Assembly (NCBI RefSeq): GCF_024346975.1
Contig: NZ_AP024885.1
Location: forward strand, 2,108,001-2,172,000
Direction of reading: 5' to 3'
Source of the DNA: Vibrio neonatus
Lineage (GTDB): Bacteria > Pseudomonadota > Gammaproteobacteria > Enterobacterales > Vibrionaceae
DNA length: 64,000 nt
The position numbers and the translations under genes were made by a program. A model generated the notes under the pieces. It was not told the DNA's origin, did not search any database, and saw only the letters and a program-made list of their open reading frames with translations. Of the stretch, positions 19,738 to 30,585 are shown in pieces (the stretch's first letter is position 1; each line of letters starts with the position of its first letter).

Positions 19738-21201
19738 TTAACCTAGGCGGTAGTTTGGAGCTTCCTTGGTGATCTGCACGTCGTGTACGTGTGATTCATT
19801 CAGACCAGCGCCAGAAATACGAACAAACTCAGCTTTAGTACGCATATCTTCGATAGTTGCAGAGCCAGTTAGACCCATGCTAGAACGCAAACCGCCCATT
19901 TGTTGGTGAACGATTTCTTTTAGGCGACCTTTATAAGCGATGCGACCTTCGATACCTTCAGGAACAAGTTTGTCTGCTGCGTTATCTGTTTGGAAATAAC
20001 GGTCAGATGAGCCTTGAGACATAGCTGCAAGAGAACCCATACCACGGTAAGACTTGTATGAACGACCTTGGTAAAGAATAACTTCACCCGGTGCTTCTTC
20101 AGTACCCGCGAACATAGAACCTACCATCACACAAGATGCGCCCGCTACGATAGCTTTACAGATATCACCAGAGAAACGGATACCACCGTCAGCAATAACT
20201 GGAATATCAAATTCTGCAGCAACTTCCGCCGCGTCTGCCACTGCAGTCACTTGAGGAACACCAACACCGGTAACGATACGAGTAGTACAGATTGAACCTG
20301 GGCCGATGCCCACTTTAACTGCACTAACACCTGCGTCGATTAGAGCACGAGCGCCTGCGCCAGTCGCTACGTTACCACCGATAATTTCTAGATCAGGGTA
20401 AGCGGCGCGAGTTTCACGAATGCGGTTTAGTACGCCTTCAGAGTGACCGTGAGAAGAGTCGATAAGTAGAACGTCAACGCCAGCTTCTACAAGAGCGGCT
20501 ACACGTTCTTCGTTACCAGCACCAGCGCCAACTGCTGCGCCTACACGTAGACGGCCACGCTCATCTTTACAAGCGTTTGGTTTACGTTCTGCTTTATGGA
20601 AATCTTTTGCAGTGATCATGCCGCGTAGTTTGAACTCGTTGTTCACAACTAATACTTTCTCAACGCGAGCTTCGTGCATTTTCTCTTGAACTTCTTCAGG
20701 AGATGCACCTTCAGTTACTGTTGCTAGACGCTCTTTAGGAGTCATCACTTCAGACACTGTTTTGCTCATGTCAGTCACAAAGCGAATGTCACGACCAGTA
20801 ATGATGCCCACAAGCTCTTGGCTGTCAGTCACTACAGGGAAACCGGCAAAACCGTGTTTTTCAGTAAGCTTAAGCACTTGATCAATGGTTTGCTCTGGAC
20901 GAACAGTAACAGGATCAGAAACGATACCCGCTTCAAAGATTTTAACTTGGCGAACCATTTCGGCTTGCAAAGCAATAGGCATGTTTTTGTGAATAAAACC
21001 AATTCCGCCTTCTTGAGCTAATGCGATAGCCAAGCGAGCTTCTGTAACTGTATCCATAGATGCAGAAATCATTGGGATATTTAGATTGATATTCTTCGTC
21101 AAGCGGGTGCGAAGATCCGCTGTATTTGGGAGAACGGTGGAGTGAGCTGGAACCAGTAGGACGTCGTCGAAGGTCAGCGCTTCTTTGGCAATACGTAACA
21201 T
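19738..21201 (-). CDS. guaB: IMP dehydrogenase
   Basis: 487 residues from the ATG at 21201. The open frame extends 14 codons further, but [13 protein letters not shown] is the conserved start and GAGAT lies at ribosome-site distance. The TIM-barrel catalytic domain contains the active Cys in GPGSICTTR and the flap with [10 protein letters not shown]; two CBS domains (about 95-205, with VMTPKERL) are inserted in the barrel. It oxidises IMP to XMP with NAD, the first committed step to GMP. First gene of guaBA; a PurR-like box lies upstream. Confidence 0.98.
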   Translation of the reverse strand: MLRIAKEALTFDDVLLVPAHSTVLPNTADLRTRLTKNINLNIPMISASMDTVTEARLAIALAQEGGIGFIHKNMPIALQAEMVRQVKIFEAGIVSDPVTVRPEQTIDQVLKLTEKHGFAGFPVVTDSQELVGIITGRDIRFVTDMSKTVSEVMTPKERLATVTEGASPEEVQEKMHEARVEKVLVVNNEFKLRGMITAKDFHKAERKPNACKDERGRLRVGAAVGAGAGNEERVAALVEAGVDVLLIDSSHGHSEGVLNRIRETRAAYPDLEIIGGNVATGAGARALIDAGVSAVKVGIGPGSICTTRIVTGVGVPQVTAVADAAEVAAEFDIPVIADGGIRFSGDICKAIVAGASCVMVGSMFAGTEEAPGEVILYQGRSYKSYRGMGSLAAMSQGSSDRYFQTDNAADKLVPEGIEGRIAYKGRLKEIVHQQMGGLRSSMGLTGSATIEDMRTKAEFVRISGAGLNESHVHDVQITKEAPNYRLG

Positions 21202-21303
21202 TTGCAATATCTCACAATAGAGGTGGTAAAGTAAGGAAACCAATCATTTATACGGGCTGTATTAAATAGTTGGAATTGATATTGCGGATGGATTATACGC
21301 AGA

Positions 21304-21319
21304 GCGCAATCGTTTTGCT
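21304..21319. promoter_or_regulatory. PurR-like box between guaB and xseA
   Basis: GCGCAATCGTTTTGCT fits the PurR pattern ANGCAANCGNTTNCNT at nine of eleven fixed positions. PurR control of guaBA is known in E. coli. The box lies 103 bases before the guaB start, within the divergent promoter region shared with xseA. Confidence 0.5.
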
Positions 21320-21409
21320 ACTCATTTTTTGAAATTTAATTTGCCTTTTACCTATTGCTGTGTATTATATTGGAGCTATCTTCCATACCCATGTCTGAAG
21401 AGCGTCAAT

Positions 21410-22759
21410 TTGCCCTCCCCGCAATCCAATAATATTTTTACTGTTTCACGCCTCAATGCTGAAGTGCGCTTACTCCTAGAAAATGAAATGGGAGTGGTTT
21501 GGCTTATTGGTGAAATTTCCAATTTTTCATCTCCAGTGTCTGGACATTGGTATCTGACTCTTAAAGATTCTCGTGCTCAAGTAAAGTGCGCCATGTTCCG
21601 TGGTAATAATCGTCGTGTGACTTTCCGCCCTGAAAACGGCAAGCAAGTTTTAGTCAAAGCGCGCTTATCACTGTATGAACCGCGCGGTGATTATCAACTG
21701 ATCATTGAATCTATGCAGCCTGAAGGCGATGGTCGTCTGCAGCAGCAGTTTGAAGCGCTGAAAATGCAATTGGCCGCTGAAGGCCTGTTTGCCCAGTCGA
21801 ATAAACTGCCATTACCAGAACACCCAAAATGCATTGGTATCGTCACCTCCTCTACTGGAGCTGCTTTACACGATATTCTACAAGTATTGAAAAGACGCGA
21901 TCCTAGCCTACCGGTGATCATCTACCCAACTATGGTGCAAGGGGAAAGTGCTTCCATTAGCATTGCCCAGACGATTGGTCTAGCCAATGAGCGCAATGAA
22001 TGTGATGTATTGATTGTCGGCCGTGGTGGTGGTTCATTGGAAGATCTTTGGTGTTTTAACAACGAGATAGTGGCGCGAACCATTGCCTCTAGCCAAATTC
22101 CAATAATCAGTGCCGTGGGTCATGAAGTGGATGTGACGATTGCAGATTTTGTGGCAGATATGCGCGCCGCAACGCCATCGGCCGCCGCTGAATTAGTTAG
22201 CCGAGATCAGAGCTTTAAGCTGCAAGGTCTGCTTGCCAAAAAAAAGCAGTTGATGAATGCCATGAGCCGCTATCTGACGCAGCAGCAGCAGCAAATCTTG
22301 ATTCAAGAGCACCGATTAGAAAAACTGCACCCTAAGCATCAATTGCAAAAACAAAGTCAGCAGTTAGATGAAAAAGAGGCGCAATTAAAACGCGCAATGC
22401 TTGCACAAATCAGCGCCATAAAACAGCGCATTTCTCGTTTGCAGATGCGTCTTGAAATGCATGCGCCTGCCAACAAAATTGCCAAGCAGCAGCAAAATCT
22501 AATTTACTTAGAACAGCGATTAAATAAGGCTATTCAAAACCAAGTTCGTCAAGATAGGCACCAGTTTGAGCTGTTGACAGAAAAACTAGACGCGGTAAGC
22601 CCTTTAGCCACTATGCGCCGTGGTTACTCTATCTCAACCAAAAATAACCAAGTGGTTACGCAAGCAACGCAACTCAAACAAGGTGATACCTTAGTCACTC
22701 GTTTTGCTGATGGTGAAGTAACGTCAAGCGTGCAATCAATAAACGCGGCGCAATCTTAA
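21410..22759 (+). CDS. xseA: Exodeoxyribonuclease VII large subunit
   Basis: 449 residues from a TTG codon at 21410 preceded by GAAGAG. The frame is open back to 21329, but those residues do not resemble the family, whereas [20 protein letters not shown] aligns with the start of E. coli XseA (456 residues). An N-terminal OB domain ([24 protein letters not shown]) is followed by the catalytic domain with [11 protein letters not shown] and [29 protein letters not shown], then a long coiled coil and a C-terminal GYSI segment. With XseB it degrades single-stranded DNA. It ends tail-to-tail with yfgJ, overlapping four bases. Confidence 0.93.
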   Translation: MPSPQSNNIFTVSRLNAEVRLLLENEMGVVWLIGEISNFSSPVSGHWYLTLKDSRAQVKCAMFRGNNRRVTFRPENGKQVLVKARLSLYEPRGDYQLIIESMQPEGDGRLQQQFEALKMQLAAEGLFAQSNKLPLPEHPKCIGIVTSSTGAALHDILQVLKRRDPSLPVIIYPTMVQGESASISIAQTIGLANERNECDVLIVGRGGGSLEDLWCFNNEIVARTIASSQIPIISAVGHEVDVTIADFVADMRAATPSAAAELVSRDQSFKLQGLLAKKKQLMNAMSRYLTQQQQQILIQEHRLEKLHPKHQLQKQSQQLDEKEAQLKRAMLAQISAIKQRISRLQMRLEMHAPANKIAKQQQNLIYLEQRLNKAIQNQVRQDRHQFELLTEKLDAVSPLATMRRGYSISTKNNQVVTQATQLKQGDTLVTRFADGEVTSSVQSINAAQS

Positions 22760-22989
22760 CTATTTTCTACTCTCGTAAACTCAACACGAGCTCGAGACTT
22801 TGACTTGAGCTCGTTGCAAGCGGCATTACAAAAGTAACTGGCTGCGCCACAGGCTTGCAGTTTTTCCAACTCCGCATCGCAATCAGGGCAAAAGGCTAAC
22901 TTTTTATAGTGCGCCTGACAGTCTGCACAATAATACTGACCATCCCATTGCAGTTCTTGATTACACTCAGGGCAAATGTTTTGTGTCAT
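22756..22989 (-). CDS. yfgJ: Small zinc-ribbon protein (YfgJ-like)
   Basis: 77 residues with paired cysteines: CPEC at the N-terminus, CADC, CPDCD, and [12 protein letters not shown]. These form two or three zinc-ribbon knuckles. E. coli yfgJ lies at the same place between xseA and der and encodes a protein of the same kind (DUF1407). Role unknown; zinc ribbons of this size usually bind nucleic acid or protein partners. The stop overlaps the xseA stop on the opposite strand. Confidence 0.8.
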   Translation of the reverse strand: MTQNICPECNQELQWDGQYYCADCQAHYKKLAFCPDCDAELEKLQACGAASYFCNAACNELKSKSRARVEFTRVENS

Positions 22990-23434
22990 TCGCTACTCTC
23001 CACTGTTTAATGATGCTACTCATCAAAGCCATTAATTTATCTTAAAAATAACCTATAGTTTCACATAGCTTGCACAGATAAAATGAGTTTGATTACATAG
23101 CCATCAATTTATGTTCATTGTTGCTTATTCTTCTATCAAAACCGCCGCATTACAGCTTTAACATGATCTTTGTTTGATCTTCTACTTTATTGCTCGTGAT
23201 CAGCCTTCTACCGTAAAAAGAACATTTATATAACCACACACCGAAAGCATAAGTTACATATGCTGTTTTTCAATTTACAGAAGATTATTATTCTACCCTC
23301 TGTATTTTGAATGGTATTTTAAGAATAAAATAAAAAGATCTCCCATATCGATTTTGTGTAATTGTCCTCTTTTTAGGGTAAAAAAAAGCCGCTTCGGCGA
23401 TCGAAGCGGCTTTAAAAATGATAAAGCGTAACTG
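22990..23434. other. AT-rich intergenic region between yfgJ and der
   Basis: 445 bases. It holds the der terminator at 23385-23413 and must hold a minus-strand promoter for yfgJ. A weak 6-bp hairpin followed by five T residues on the plus strand (23246-23270) could end a small RNA, but no clear promoter pairs with it. I see no coding frame. Confidence 0.4.
23385..23413 (-). terminator. der terminator
   Basis: Perfect 12-bp stem AAAGCCGCTTCG/CGAAGCGGCTTT with a 5-nt loop, then T residues on the minus strand, 22 bases after the der stop. Confidence 0.85.
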
Positions 23435-24922
23435 TTACTTTTTGCTACTGCGGCCTTTCAGCATTTGTGACAAACGTTTTTTCTTACGCTCTTGCGAGAT
23501 TGTCATCTTGCTAGATTTACCCTCAAATGGGTTTTCACTGCTTTGGAACTGAATACGAATTGGTGTACCCATGATCTCTAGAGAGCGGCGGTAGTAGTTC
23601 ATCAAGAAACGCTTGTATGACGCAGGAAGCTCATTAACCTGATTACCGTGTATAACAACGATAGGTGGGTTATATCCGCCTGCGTGAGCGTATTTAAGCT
23701 TCACACGACGGCCTCTAACCAATGGTGGTTGGTGATCGTCGGTTGCCATTTTCATAATGCGAGTCAGTACCGAAGTGCCGACACGGGTTGTCGCCGATTT
23801 ATACGCTTCTTGTACAGATTCGAACAAGTTACCTACACCGGTACCATGCAATGCAGAAATAAAGTGGATACGCGCGAAATCAACGAAACCAAGGCGGCGA
23901 TCAAGCTCTTTCTTAACGCGTTCTTTAACGTCAGTATCAAGACCATCCCACTTGTTCACGGCAATCACGATAGAACGACCAGCGTTCAATGCAAAGCCAA
24001 GTAAGCTCAGATCCTGATCCGAAATATTTTCACGAGCATCGATAACTAATAATACAACGTTGGCATCTTCAACCGCTTTCAGCGTTTTTACTACTGAGAA
24101 TTTTTCTACCGTTTCATTGATACGACGACGGCGACGAACACCCGCAGTATCAATCAATACGTATTCACGCTCATCCCTTTGCATTGGGATATAAATTGAA
24201 TCACGTGTCGTACCTGGCATATCGTAAACCACAACACGTTCTTCACCTAAAATACGGTTAGTCAGTGTCGATTTACCTACGTTTGGACGACCGATAATCG
24301 CCAGTTTGATAGGCTGATCTTGCAGACGTTTAAATTCTTCTTCTGCTTCTTCTTCGGTGTACTCTAGCTGCTCTTCTTCGTCTTCAAAGCCTGTAAGGTC
24401 TTCGATTTCGCCTTGCTCTTTTAGCAGGGCTTCAACGAATGGGTCTAAAGCGCGATCAATCAATGCCGTCACACCACGACCGTGCGCCGCGGCGATTTGA
24501 TACATATCTTCAACGCCTAACTGCCAAAATTCAGCACTCGCCGCGTCAGCATCGATACCATCAACTTTATTCACCACCAGCATCGCTGGCTTTTCAATCT
24601 TACGTAGGTGTTTAGCAATCGCTTCATCAGCAACGGTTAAGCCAGCTCGGCCATCAACCATAAACAGAACCACATCAGCTTCGTCAATCGCCGCTAGCGA
24701 CTGCTCTGCCATTTTGGTTTCCACACCTTCTTCTGTGCCATCAATACCGCCGGTATCAATAACAATAAATTCATGCTCGCCAAGCTTAGCTCGACCGTAT
24801 TTTCTATCACGTGTCAGACCTGGAAAGTCTGCAACTAACGCATCTCTAGTACGAGTTAAGCGATTGAATAATGTGGATTTCCCTACGTTAGGACGTCCAA
24901 CAAGCGCAACAACTGGAACCAT
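23435..24922 (-). CDS. der: Ribosome-assembly GTPase Der (EngA)
   Basis: 495 residues with two tandem G domains, each with GRPNVGKST (residues about 8-16 and 213-221), DxxG, and NKxD (VNKVDG, VNKWDG), then a KH-like C-terminal domain and a basic tail. The acidic stretch between G domains ([17 protein letters not shown]) is typical of gamma-proteobacterial Der. It acts in 50S ribosome maturation in the cytoplasm. It lies downstream of bamB, separated by two mobile-like repeats and a terminator, so it needs its own promoter. Confidence 0.97.
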   Translation of the reverse strand: MVPVVALVGRPNVGKSTLFNRLTRTRDALVADFPGLTRDRKYGRAKLGEHEFIVIDTGGIDGTEEGVETKMAEQSLAAIDEADVVLFMVDGRAGLTVADEAIAKHLRKIEKPAMLVVNKVDGIDADAASAEFWQLGVEDMYQIAAAHGRGVTALIDRALDPFVEALLKEQGEIEDLTGFEDEEEQLEYTEEEAEEEFKRLQDQPIKLAIIGRPNVGKSTLTNRILGEERVVVYDMPGTTRDSIYIPMQRDEREYVLIDTAGVRRRRRINETVEKFSVVKTLKAVEDANVVLLVIDARENISDQDLSLLGFALNAGRSIVIAVNKWDGLDTDVKERVKKELDRRLGFVDFARIHFISALHGTGVGNLFESVQEAYKSATTRVGTSVLTRIMKMATDDHQPPLVRGRRVKLKYAHAGGYNPPIVVIHGNQVNELPASYKRFLMNYYRRSLEIMGTPIRIQFQSSENPFEGKSSKMTISQERKKKRLSQMLKGRSSKK

Positions 24923-24951
24923 AATGACCTCAAAGTAAAAGCGTTGTGTAG

Positions 24952-25117
24952 TTATACCAATCGTACTAAATAACTGATCATTCTAGCTTGTTAAAATACT
25001 CGATAACGGCGTTAGAATTTTTGATTGTAGAATAACTACTTATCAAAAAATTCTGCCTTGTTCTCGAGCATTTTTCCTACGCTAGCTCTGATCACTTACT
25101 TAGTGTGATTGGTATTA
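24952..25117. repeat. MITE-like palindromic element 1
   Basis: 166 bases. The outer ends are inverted repeats (ATACCAATC at 24954-24962 against GATTGGTAT ending 25115). Inside, TGATCA at both shoulders and a long pair of arms (AAAATACTCGA...GAATTTTTGAT against ATCAAAAAATTC...TCGAGCATTTT) make it an imperfect palindrome throughout. No coding capacity. This looks like a non-autonomous repeat of the kind scattered in Vibrio genomes. Confidence 0.7.
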
Positions 25118-25132
25118 TTGGTAAATATATGC

Positions 25133-25278
25133 TTATACCAATTCCGATAAGTCAGTGTTCATCAAACCCGATAGCAAACAATTACTGCACAGCAAGCAAT
25201 GGTTTGCACCTTAATACATAACACAAGGTATCGATGTAATCGGCAAGTACGATCACATATTTATCGGAATGGGTATGA
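25133..25278. repeat. MITE-like element 2
   Basis: Terminal inverted repeats ATACCAATTCCGATAA (25135-25150) and TTATCGGAATGGGTAT (25261-25276) match with one mismatch; an inner pair GCAAAC (25174-25179) / GTTTGC (25202-25207) follows. The first five bases ATACC are shared with element 1. No coding capacity. Confidence 0.7.
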
Positions 25279-25309
25279 CCTATAACTACACTAAAATTAA
25301 TAACAAAAC

Positions 25310-25337
25310 GGCTCTTAACTGTTTCCAGTCAAGAGCC
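25310..25337 (-). terminator. bamB terminator
   Basis: GGCTCTTaACTG and CAGTcAAGAGCC form a 12-position stem with one mismatch and a TTTC loop; a T-rich run follows on the minus strand. Confidence 0.75.
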
Positions 25338-25376
25338 AATTGCGAATTATATCACGTTATGGGAACGTCTGGAGAT

Positions 25377-26537
25377 CTAATTGATCTTCATCATTTTAAC
25401 GTCACCGTTGCGTGTTGTGATAACAAAACCATCTTCCACCTCTAAAGGTGCGACGGCAAATCCGCTATCATCTTCCATCTGTTGAGAGATGAACTCACCA
25501 GTATTACGATCTAGCCAGTATAGATAACCTTCGCTATCTCCAAGCACTAATTTACGATCGATAACCGCAGGTCCAGTCAACAAACGATATTCAAGCTGAC
25601 GGTTTTCCCAAAGCTCTGTACCACTTCGAGCATCGACCGCAACAATATGATCTTTATCTGTCACTAGGTAAATATTACGACCATCGGTCGCCATATTTTG
25701 TGCAGAAGAATAGTTGCGTTTCCATGCCGCAGAGCCAGAACGAAGATCGATAGCAATCAGCTGACCGTTAATACCAATAGTATATAACATACCGCCGATA
25801 ACGAGTGGCTGAGCATCAGAGTCAACTAAGCGATCAATCTCAGTAGCACCTTTTGGTGTACCAACTGGTTGCTGCCAGATCATTTGACCGCGATCCACTA
25901 GTGCCGCCGCTAAACGACCATTAGACGTACCCCAGAATACACCACCAGAAACCGCAACCGGAGAACTGGTTCCGCGTAAAGTTAGAGTGGGTACTTCGGT
26001 ACTCACAGTCCACTTTTCGTTACCGGTTTCTTCATCTAGTGCGACTAGAGCGCCACGAGTAGTATGCACAAGCACAAGGTTTGAGTCAGTTTCTGGCACT
26101 GATAAGACTTCGCCATCCACCTCTACTCGCCACTTCTCTTCACCGGTGGCTGCATCTAACGAAATCACTTCGCCGTTTTCAGAACCAATGAAAAGCTGTC
26201 CGTAAGAGGCTTTAATGCCACCGGCCAAACGAGCTGGGACATCTTTTTCTAAGTCGACAGACCACACTTTATCACCGGAGGTGGCATCAAACGCTGCCAC
26301 ATCACCATCACGGCTCGCCACAAACACTTTGTCATAAGCGTAAGCTGGCGTCAGCTTTGAAAAGTATTGTCCAACACCATCACCCACTGAGGTAGACCAG
26401 ACTACAGAAGGCGTAAATTGACTTTCTACAACTGGTACTGGCGCCATAATAATGGTGTCTTCTTCGCTAGCACACCCGACTAACGCTACAGTAAATGTAG
26501 TGAGAAGTATGCGACGAAGCCACTTGTTAGTTAGCAT
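25377..26537 (-). CDS. bamB: Outer-membrane assembly lipoprotein BamB
   Basis: 386 residues. Lipoprotein signal with VALVGC (Cys22). The mature part is an eight-bladed beta-propeller made of PQQ-like repeats, seen as recurring DAxxGxxxW units (FDATSGDKVWS, LDAATGEEKWR, LDEETGNEKWT, IDLRSGSAAWK, VDARSGTELWE). It sits on the periplasmic face of the outer membrane in the BAM complex that inserts beta-barrels such as OmpU. It is 11 bases after yfgM, in the same transcript as in E. coli. Confidence 0.96.
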   Translation of the reverse strand: MLTNKWLRRILLTTFTVALVGCASEEDTIIMAPVPVVESQFTPSVVWSTSVGDGVGQYFSKLTPAYAYDKVFVASRDGDVAAFDATSGDKVWSVDLEKDVPARLAGGIKASYGQLFIGSENGEVISLDAATGEEKWRVEVDGEVLSVPETDSNLVLVHTTRGALVALDEETGNEKWTVSTEVPTLTLRGTSSPVAVSGGVFWGTSNGRLAAALVDRGQMIWQQPVGTPKGATEIDRLVDSDAQPLVIGGMLYTIGINGQLIAIDLRSGSAAWKRNYSSAQNMATDGRNIYLVTDKDHIVAVDARSGTELWENRQLEYRLLTGPAVIDRKLVLGDSEGYLYWLDRNTGEFISQQMEDDSGFAVAPLEVEDGFVITTRNGDVKMMKIN

Positions 26538-26548
26538 GCTAAGCGATC

Positions 26549-27163
26549 CTATTTGGCTAAATCATCAAGTTTGAACTGGATAGTTTGGCTAGCATCTGTG
26601 GCTTGTTGTGCTGCAGAATATGCTGTGTATGCACCTTCACTATCACCATTACGAAGCAATAAATCGCCTTTTAGCTCAGCAATACGACCTTCCCAACCAG
26701 CTGCTTTTAGCGTGTCTAGTTCAGCAATAGCTGCATCCAGTTCACCTAGCTCAGCTTTAACACGCACAGCACGCAAAGCGATAACCGGCGTAAGAGCTTC
26801 GTCTTTAGTATTGGCTTTTGCCCACTCAAGTTGAGTCAAAGCAGACTTGTAATCCGCTTGAGCTACTTGAGCTTGTGCAAGTTGTAATGCAGCCAGTACC
26901 GCGTATTCACGGTCAGAGTGAGCATTGATAAAGGCTTGAATGTCATCAGAAGCTTCTAAACCTTTAGTGTTCAGTGCTTGAATAGTTTCTGCGTACTCAG
27001 CCGCTGCGCCTTCTTGACCTGTGACGATTGAATCTTGGTAGTAACGCCAGCCAAATAAACCACCTAGGCCAATTACTACACCTAAAACGACTGCTTTACC
27101 GTTTTCTCTCCACCAATCCTTGATGGCTTCAACTTGTTGTTCTTCGCTATCGTACAATTCCAC
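26549..27163 (-). CDS. yfgM: YfgM family inner-membrane TPR protein
   Basis: 204 residues. A short cytoplasmic start (MELYDSEEQQVEAIKDWWRENG) precedes one membrane helix (VVLGVVIGLGGLFGWRYY, about 26-43), then periplasmic TPR-like helices rich in Ala and Gln. E. coli YfgM is an ancillary subunit of the SecYEG translocon that works with PpiD in handing substrates to periplasmic chaperones. The gene is between hisS and bamB with short gaps on both sides. Confidence 0.93.
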   Translation of the reverse strand: MELYDSEEQQVEAIKDWWRENGKAVVLGVVIGLGGLFGWRYYQDSIVTGQEGAAAEYAETIQALNTKGLEASDDIQAFINAHSDREYAVLAALQLAQAQVAQADYKSALTQLEWAKANTKDEALTPVIALRAVRVKAELGELDAAIAELDTLKAAGWEGRIAELKGDLLLRNGDSEGAYTAYSAAQQATDASQTIQFKLDDLAK

Positions 27164-27174
27164 GACGGATCCTC

Positions 27175-28443
27175 TTAAATGAATTCTTTTAGTTTGTTTA
27201 CCAGATCTGCTTGCGCGATAGTGATTTGTTCACCGCCGATGAGATCCTTTATTACGACATTATTCTCTGACACTTCGTTTTCGCCCAGCACTAGCGCAAC
27301 TGCAGCACCGACTTTGTCAGCTCGTTTAAATTGTTTTTTGAAATTGCCACCGCCGAAGTGATTCATAACACGCAGCTCAGGTAATTGCTCACGCAACTCT
27401 TCAGCAAGTTTCATTCCCGCTAGCATAGTGCCTTCGCCTGCTGTCACGACATAAGCGTCTACAGAGCGACGAACATCAGCAAGCTCTAACGTTTCTAGCA
27501 TTAGCACTAGACGCTCTAAGCCCATAGCAAAACCAACCGCTTTAGTTGGTTTACCACCTAACTGCTCAACCAGTCCGTCGTAGCGACCGCCACCACATAC
27601 TGTACCTTGAGAGCCAAGGCTTTCAGTGATCCACTCGAATACGGTGCGGTTATAGTAATCTAAACCACGCACTAAGCGTTGATTAACTTGATATTCGATA
27701 CCAGCCGCATCGAGAAGTTCACATAAACCAGCAAAATGTGCTTTAGATTCAGGGTCTAAGTAGTCAGCTAGGCGTGGAGCCTCACCTAAAATCGCCTGAA
27801 CATCAGCGTTTTTGCTATCTAAAACACGCAATGGGTTGGTGTACATGCGACGTTTGCAGTCATCATCTAAAACATCAATGTGCTGTTCTAGATATTCAAT
27901 CAATGCAGTGCGGTAATTAGCACGCGCTTCTAGAGAACCAATCGAGTTCAGCTCTAAACGTACGTGTTTGTCGATACCTAACTCACGCCATAAACGCGCC
28001 GTCATCATGATCAATTCAGCATCAACATCAGGGCCATCAAGACCAAACACTTCCACACCACATTGATGGAACTGACGGTAACGGCCTTTTTGTGGACGTT
28101 CGTGACGGAACATAGGTCCCATGTACCATAAACGTTGTTCTTGGTTGTACAGCAAACCATTTTCGATACCAGAGCGTACGCAACCTGCGGTACCTTCTGG
28201 ACGTAGTGATAGGCTATCGCCGTTACGGTCTTCAAAGGTGTACATTTCCTTTTCAACCACATCGGTAACTTCACCGATAGCACGACTAAATAAGTTCGTC
28301 ATTTCGACGATTGGCATACGCACTTCATTGTAACCGTATGCGCTGACCACACGCTTAACTGTCGACTCTAATTTCTGCCAAAGAGGCGATTGAGTAGGAA
28401 GGCAGTCATTCATGCCTCGAATTGCTTGGATTGTTTTTGCCAC
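27175..28443 (-). CDS. hisS: Histidyl-tRNA synthetase
   Basis: 422 residues from a GTG at 28443. The frame extends 14 codons further, but residues [16 protein letters not shown] match the start of HisRS, and E. coli hisS also begins with GTG. Class II motifs are present: motif 2 ([17 protein letters not shown]), the histidine-A loop [14 protein letters not shown], and motif 3 (GFAMGLERL). It charges tRNA-His in the cytoplasm. It follows ispG at 42 bases. Confidence 0.97.
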   Translation of the reverse strand: MAKTIQAIRGMNDCLPTQSPLWQKLESTVKRVVSAYGYNEVRMPIVEMTNLFSRAIGEVTDVVEKEMYTFEDRNGDSLSLRPEGTAGCVRSGIENGLLYNQEQRLWYMGPMFRHERPQKGRYRQFHQCGVEVFGLDGPDVDAELIMMTARLWRELGIDKHVRLELNSIGSLEARANYRTALIEYLEQHIDVLDDDCKRRMYTNPLRVLDSKNADVQAILGEAPRLADYLDPESKAHFAGLCELLDAAGIEYQVNQRLVRGLDYYNRTVFEWITESLGSQGTVCGGGRYDGLVEQLGGKPTKAVGFAMGLERLVLMLETLELADVRRSVDAYVVTAGEGTMLAGMKLAEELREQLPELRVMNHFGGGNFKKQFKRADKVGAAVALVLGENEVSENNVVIKDLIGGEQITIAQADLVNKLKEFI

Positions 28444-28485
28444 TATTAAATACCGTATATTGTCAGGGCGTGCGCCCTGAAACAT

Positions 28486-29607
28486 TTATTTTTGAATATT
28501 GTTCACATCGATGCGATTTTGCGGATCGAGTTGACTCGCTTTAGCGCGGATCTTAGCTTCAAGCTGATCGATGACATTATCGTTATCAAAACGTTCTTTC
28601 TGGCGCTTGCCATCAAGATAATAAGCACTCTTTCTATTGCCACCGGCGATCCCCATATGAGAGACCTCAGCTTCACCAGGACCATTCACTACACAACCAA
28701 TAATGGACACATCCATAGGTGTAATGATGTCTTCTAGTCGCTGCTCTAGTGTATTGACCGTATTGATCACATCAAATTCTTGGCGTGAACATGTAGGACA
28801 AGCAATAAAGTTAATGCCACGAGAACGAATGCGTAGCGATTTAAGAATATCAAAACCCACTTTTACTTCTTCAACTGGATCAGCCGCCAGTGACACACGC
28901 AATGTATCACCAATGCCTTCAGAAAGAAGCATGCCTAAACCTACCGCTGATTTCACCGACCCAGCGCGTGCGCCACCAGCTTCGGTAATACCTAAGTGCA
29001 AAGGTTGATCAATCTTAGTGGCAAGCAGTCGATAAGAATCTACCGCCAGAAAAACATCCGATGCTTTTACGCTCACTTTAAACTGATCAAAGTTAAGGCG
29101 ATCTAAAATATCCACATGACGCATAGCGGATTCAACCAGCGCTTCGGCTGTTGGCTCGCCATACTTTTCTTGAATTTCTTTCTCTAAAGAACCACCGTTT
29201 ACGCCAATACGAATAGGGATATTCATATCGCGCGCGCAATCGACTACCGAGCGAATTCGATTTTCATTGCCGATATTACCTGGGTTGATGCGTAGACAGT
29301 CTACCCCGTACTCCGCCACTTTTAAGGCGATTCGGTAATCAAAATGAATGTCCGCGATCAGTGGGACTTTGACTTGTTGCTTAATGATTTTAAACGCTTC
29401 TGCGGCATCCATTGTTGGAACAGAAACGCGCACCAAATCAGCGCCTACTTTCTCTAAAGCATTGATTTGCGCAACCGTGGCTGCAACATCCGTGGTACGG
29501 GTGTTCGTCATCGACTGTACAGCGATGGGAGCCCCATCGCCAATGGGTACGCCGCCGACATAGATTCGTGTCGAAGGGCGACGCTTTATTGGTGATTCTT
29601 GATGCAT
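28486..29607 (-). CDS. ispG: 4-hydroxy-3-methylbut-2-enyl-diphosphate synthase (flavodoxin)
   Basis: 373 residues, full length for the proteobacterial form. The C-terminal domain carries the 4Fe-4S cluster motifs [10 protein letters not shown] and [10 protein letters not shown]. It performs the penultimate step of the MEP isoprenoid pathway (MEcPP to HMBPP). It therefore depends on the ISC system encoded 5 kb away. It starts two bases after rodZ ends and is likely translationally coupled. Confidence 0.97.
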   Translation of the reverse strand: MHQESPIKRRPSTRIYVGGVPIGDGAPIAVQSMTNTRTTDVAATVAQINALEKVGADLVRVSVPTMDAAEAFKIIKQQVKVPLIADIHFDYRIALKVAEYGVDCLRINPGNIGNENRIRSVVDCARDMNIPIRIGVNGGSLEKEIQEKYGEPTAEALVESAMRHVDILDRLNFDQFKVSVKASDVFLAVDSYRLLATKIDQPLHLGITEAGGARAGSVKSAVGLGMLLSEGIGDTLRVSLAADPVEEVKVGFDILKSLRIRSRGINFIACPTCSRQEFDVINTVNTLEQRLEDIITPMDVSIIGCVVNGPGEAEVSHMGIAGGNRKSAYYLDGKRQKERFDNDNVIDQLEAKIRAKASQLDPQNRIDVNNIQK

Positions 29608-29609
29608 AA

Positions 29610-30536
29610 TTACTCTGCAGTGAAACGTGCTACTTTGCCCGCAGTATACCTAGAAAGGTCGATAGGTTCACCCGAAATTGAAAGTGAAACCACCTCTGGG
29701 GCGCCAAGTACGAATTTGAAAGGACCTTCACCGTCCAACTCAAGTTTCTGTCCTTCTTTTTTTACGCCAGTCCATAGGGTTTTACCATGCACATCTTGAA
29801 TTTGAATCCAACAATCTGCAGTAAAGCTCATCGCTATTTTAGGCGCATTCTCAATCGCTTTTGTGGCAGTCTCTGTGGTTGATTCATGCTTTGGCACTGT
29901 CGCCACTAGCACGGTATCGTTATCTGTATTAGTCGCCACTTGAGCCTCGGCGTTACCGTCACTTGGTAATGCAGTTTCTTCAGTTACAGGCTGCGGTTCT
30001 GCTACAAGCTCAGGTTCAACATTTGCCTCGGAGACTTCGCTATCAACGGTTTCGGTAACTTGTGTTGTCGTAGTGTCACTGACAATAGTGTCGGCATTTT
30101 TTTCGCTTTGCCACCACCAAACCACTGAGATACCTATGATGATAGTAAAGATACCCCAAGTGAGCTTCATAATATTATTATCATGCTTCTTTTTCTTGGT
30201 TTGCTGAGAAAAGCTCTGCATGCTTTCTTCATGAGGCTGAGCTAACAGCGAACTATCAAGCAATTCGACAATGGCTTTTTCATCAGCGCCTACCGCACGT
30301 GCATACGAACGAACGTAGCCACGGGTAAATGTATGTACTTGCCCTTCTTGAAAGTCGTTACTCTCAATGCCTTGTATAATGGCTAATCTCAATCTTAAAC
30401 GATCAGCGATCTCTTTCTGGCTGATTCCTAATGATTCTCGCTTAGCACGTAAAATATCACCAATCATGACAGTGCTCGTGTTGCCATCGTTTGAATCAGA
30501 ATGCTGTTCTTCTACGTTGTTTGAGTCTGTGTTCAT
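29610..30536 (-). CDS. rodZ: Cytoskeleton protein RodZ
   Basis: 308 residues. An N-terminal Cro-like HTH ([37 protein letters not shown], about 25-62) is followed by one membrane helix (about 124-142), a Thr/Glu/Ala-rich periplasmic linker and a C-terminal DUF4115 beta domain starting near [15 protein letters not shown]. RodZ links MreB filaments to the elongation machinery to keep rod shape. It is the gene between pilW and ispG as in relatives. Confidence 0.95.
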   Translation of the reverse strand: MNTDSNNVEEQHSDSNDGNTSTVMIGDILRAKRESLGISQKEIADRLRLRLAIIQGIESNDFQEGQVHTFTRGYVRSYARAVGADEKAIVELLDSSLLAQPHEESMQSFSQQTKKKKHDNNIMKLTWGIFTIIIGISVVWWWQSEKNADTIVSDTTTTQVTETVDSEVSEANVEPELVAEPQPVTEETALPSDGNAEAQVATNTDNDTVLVATVPKHESTTETATKAIENAPKIAMSFTADCWIQIQDVHGKTLWTGVKKEGQKLELDGEGPFKFVLGAPEVVSLSISGEPIDLSRYTAGKVARFTAE

Positions 30537-30585
30537 TATTTTGATTACTTCATTCTAAATAGGAAGTTAAATTAAGGATCGACAA

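Larger units (their letters stand above)
24923..25376. other. Intergenic region between der and bamB, filled by two repeat elements
   Basis: 454 bases. About 310 of them belong to two palindromic MITE-like elements (24952-25117 and 25133-25278); a bamB terminator lies at 25310-25337. The der promoter must be within or beside the first element. Confidence 0.6.

Noticed and set aside
23246..23270. Small RNA gene in the yfgJ-der spacer
   Set aside because: Only a weak 6-bp hairpin with a T-run was seen and no matching promoter; kept only as a remark in the region entry.
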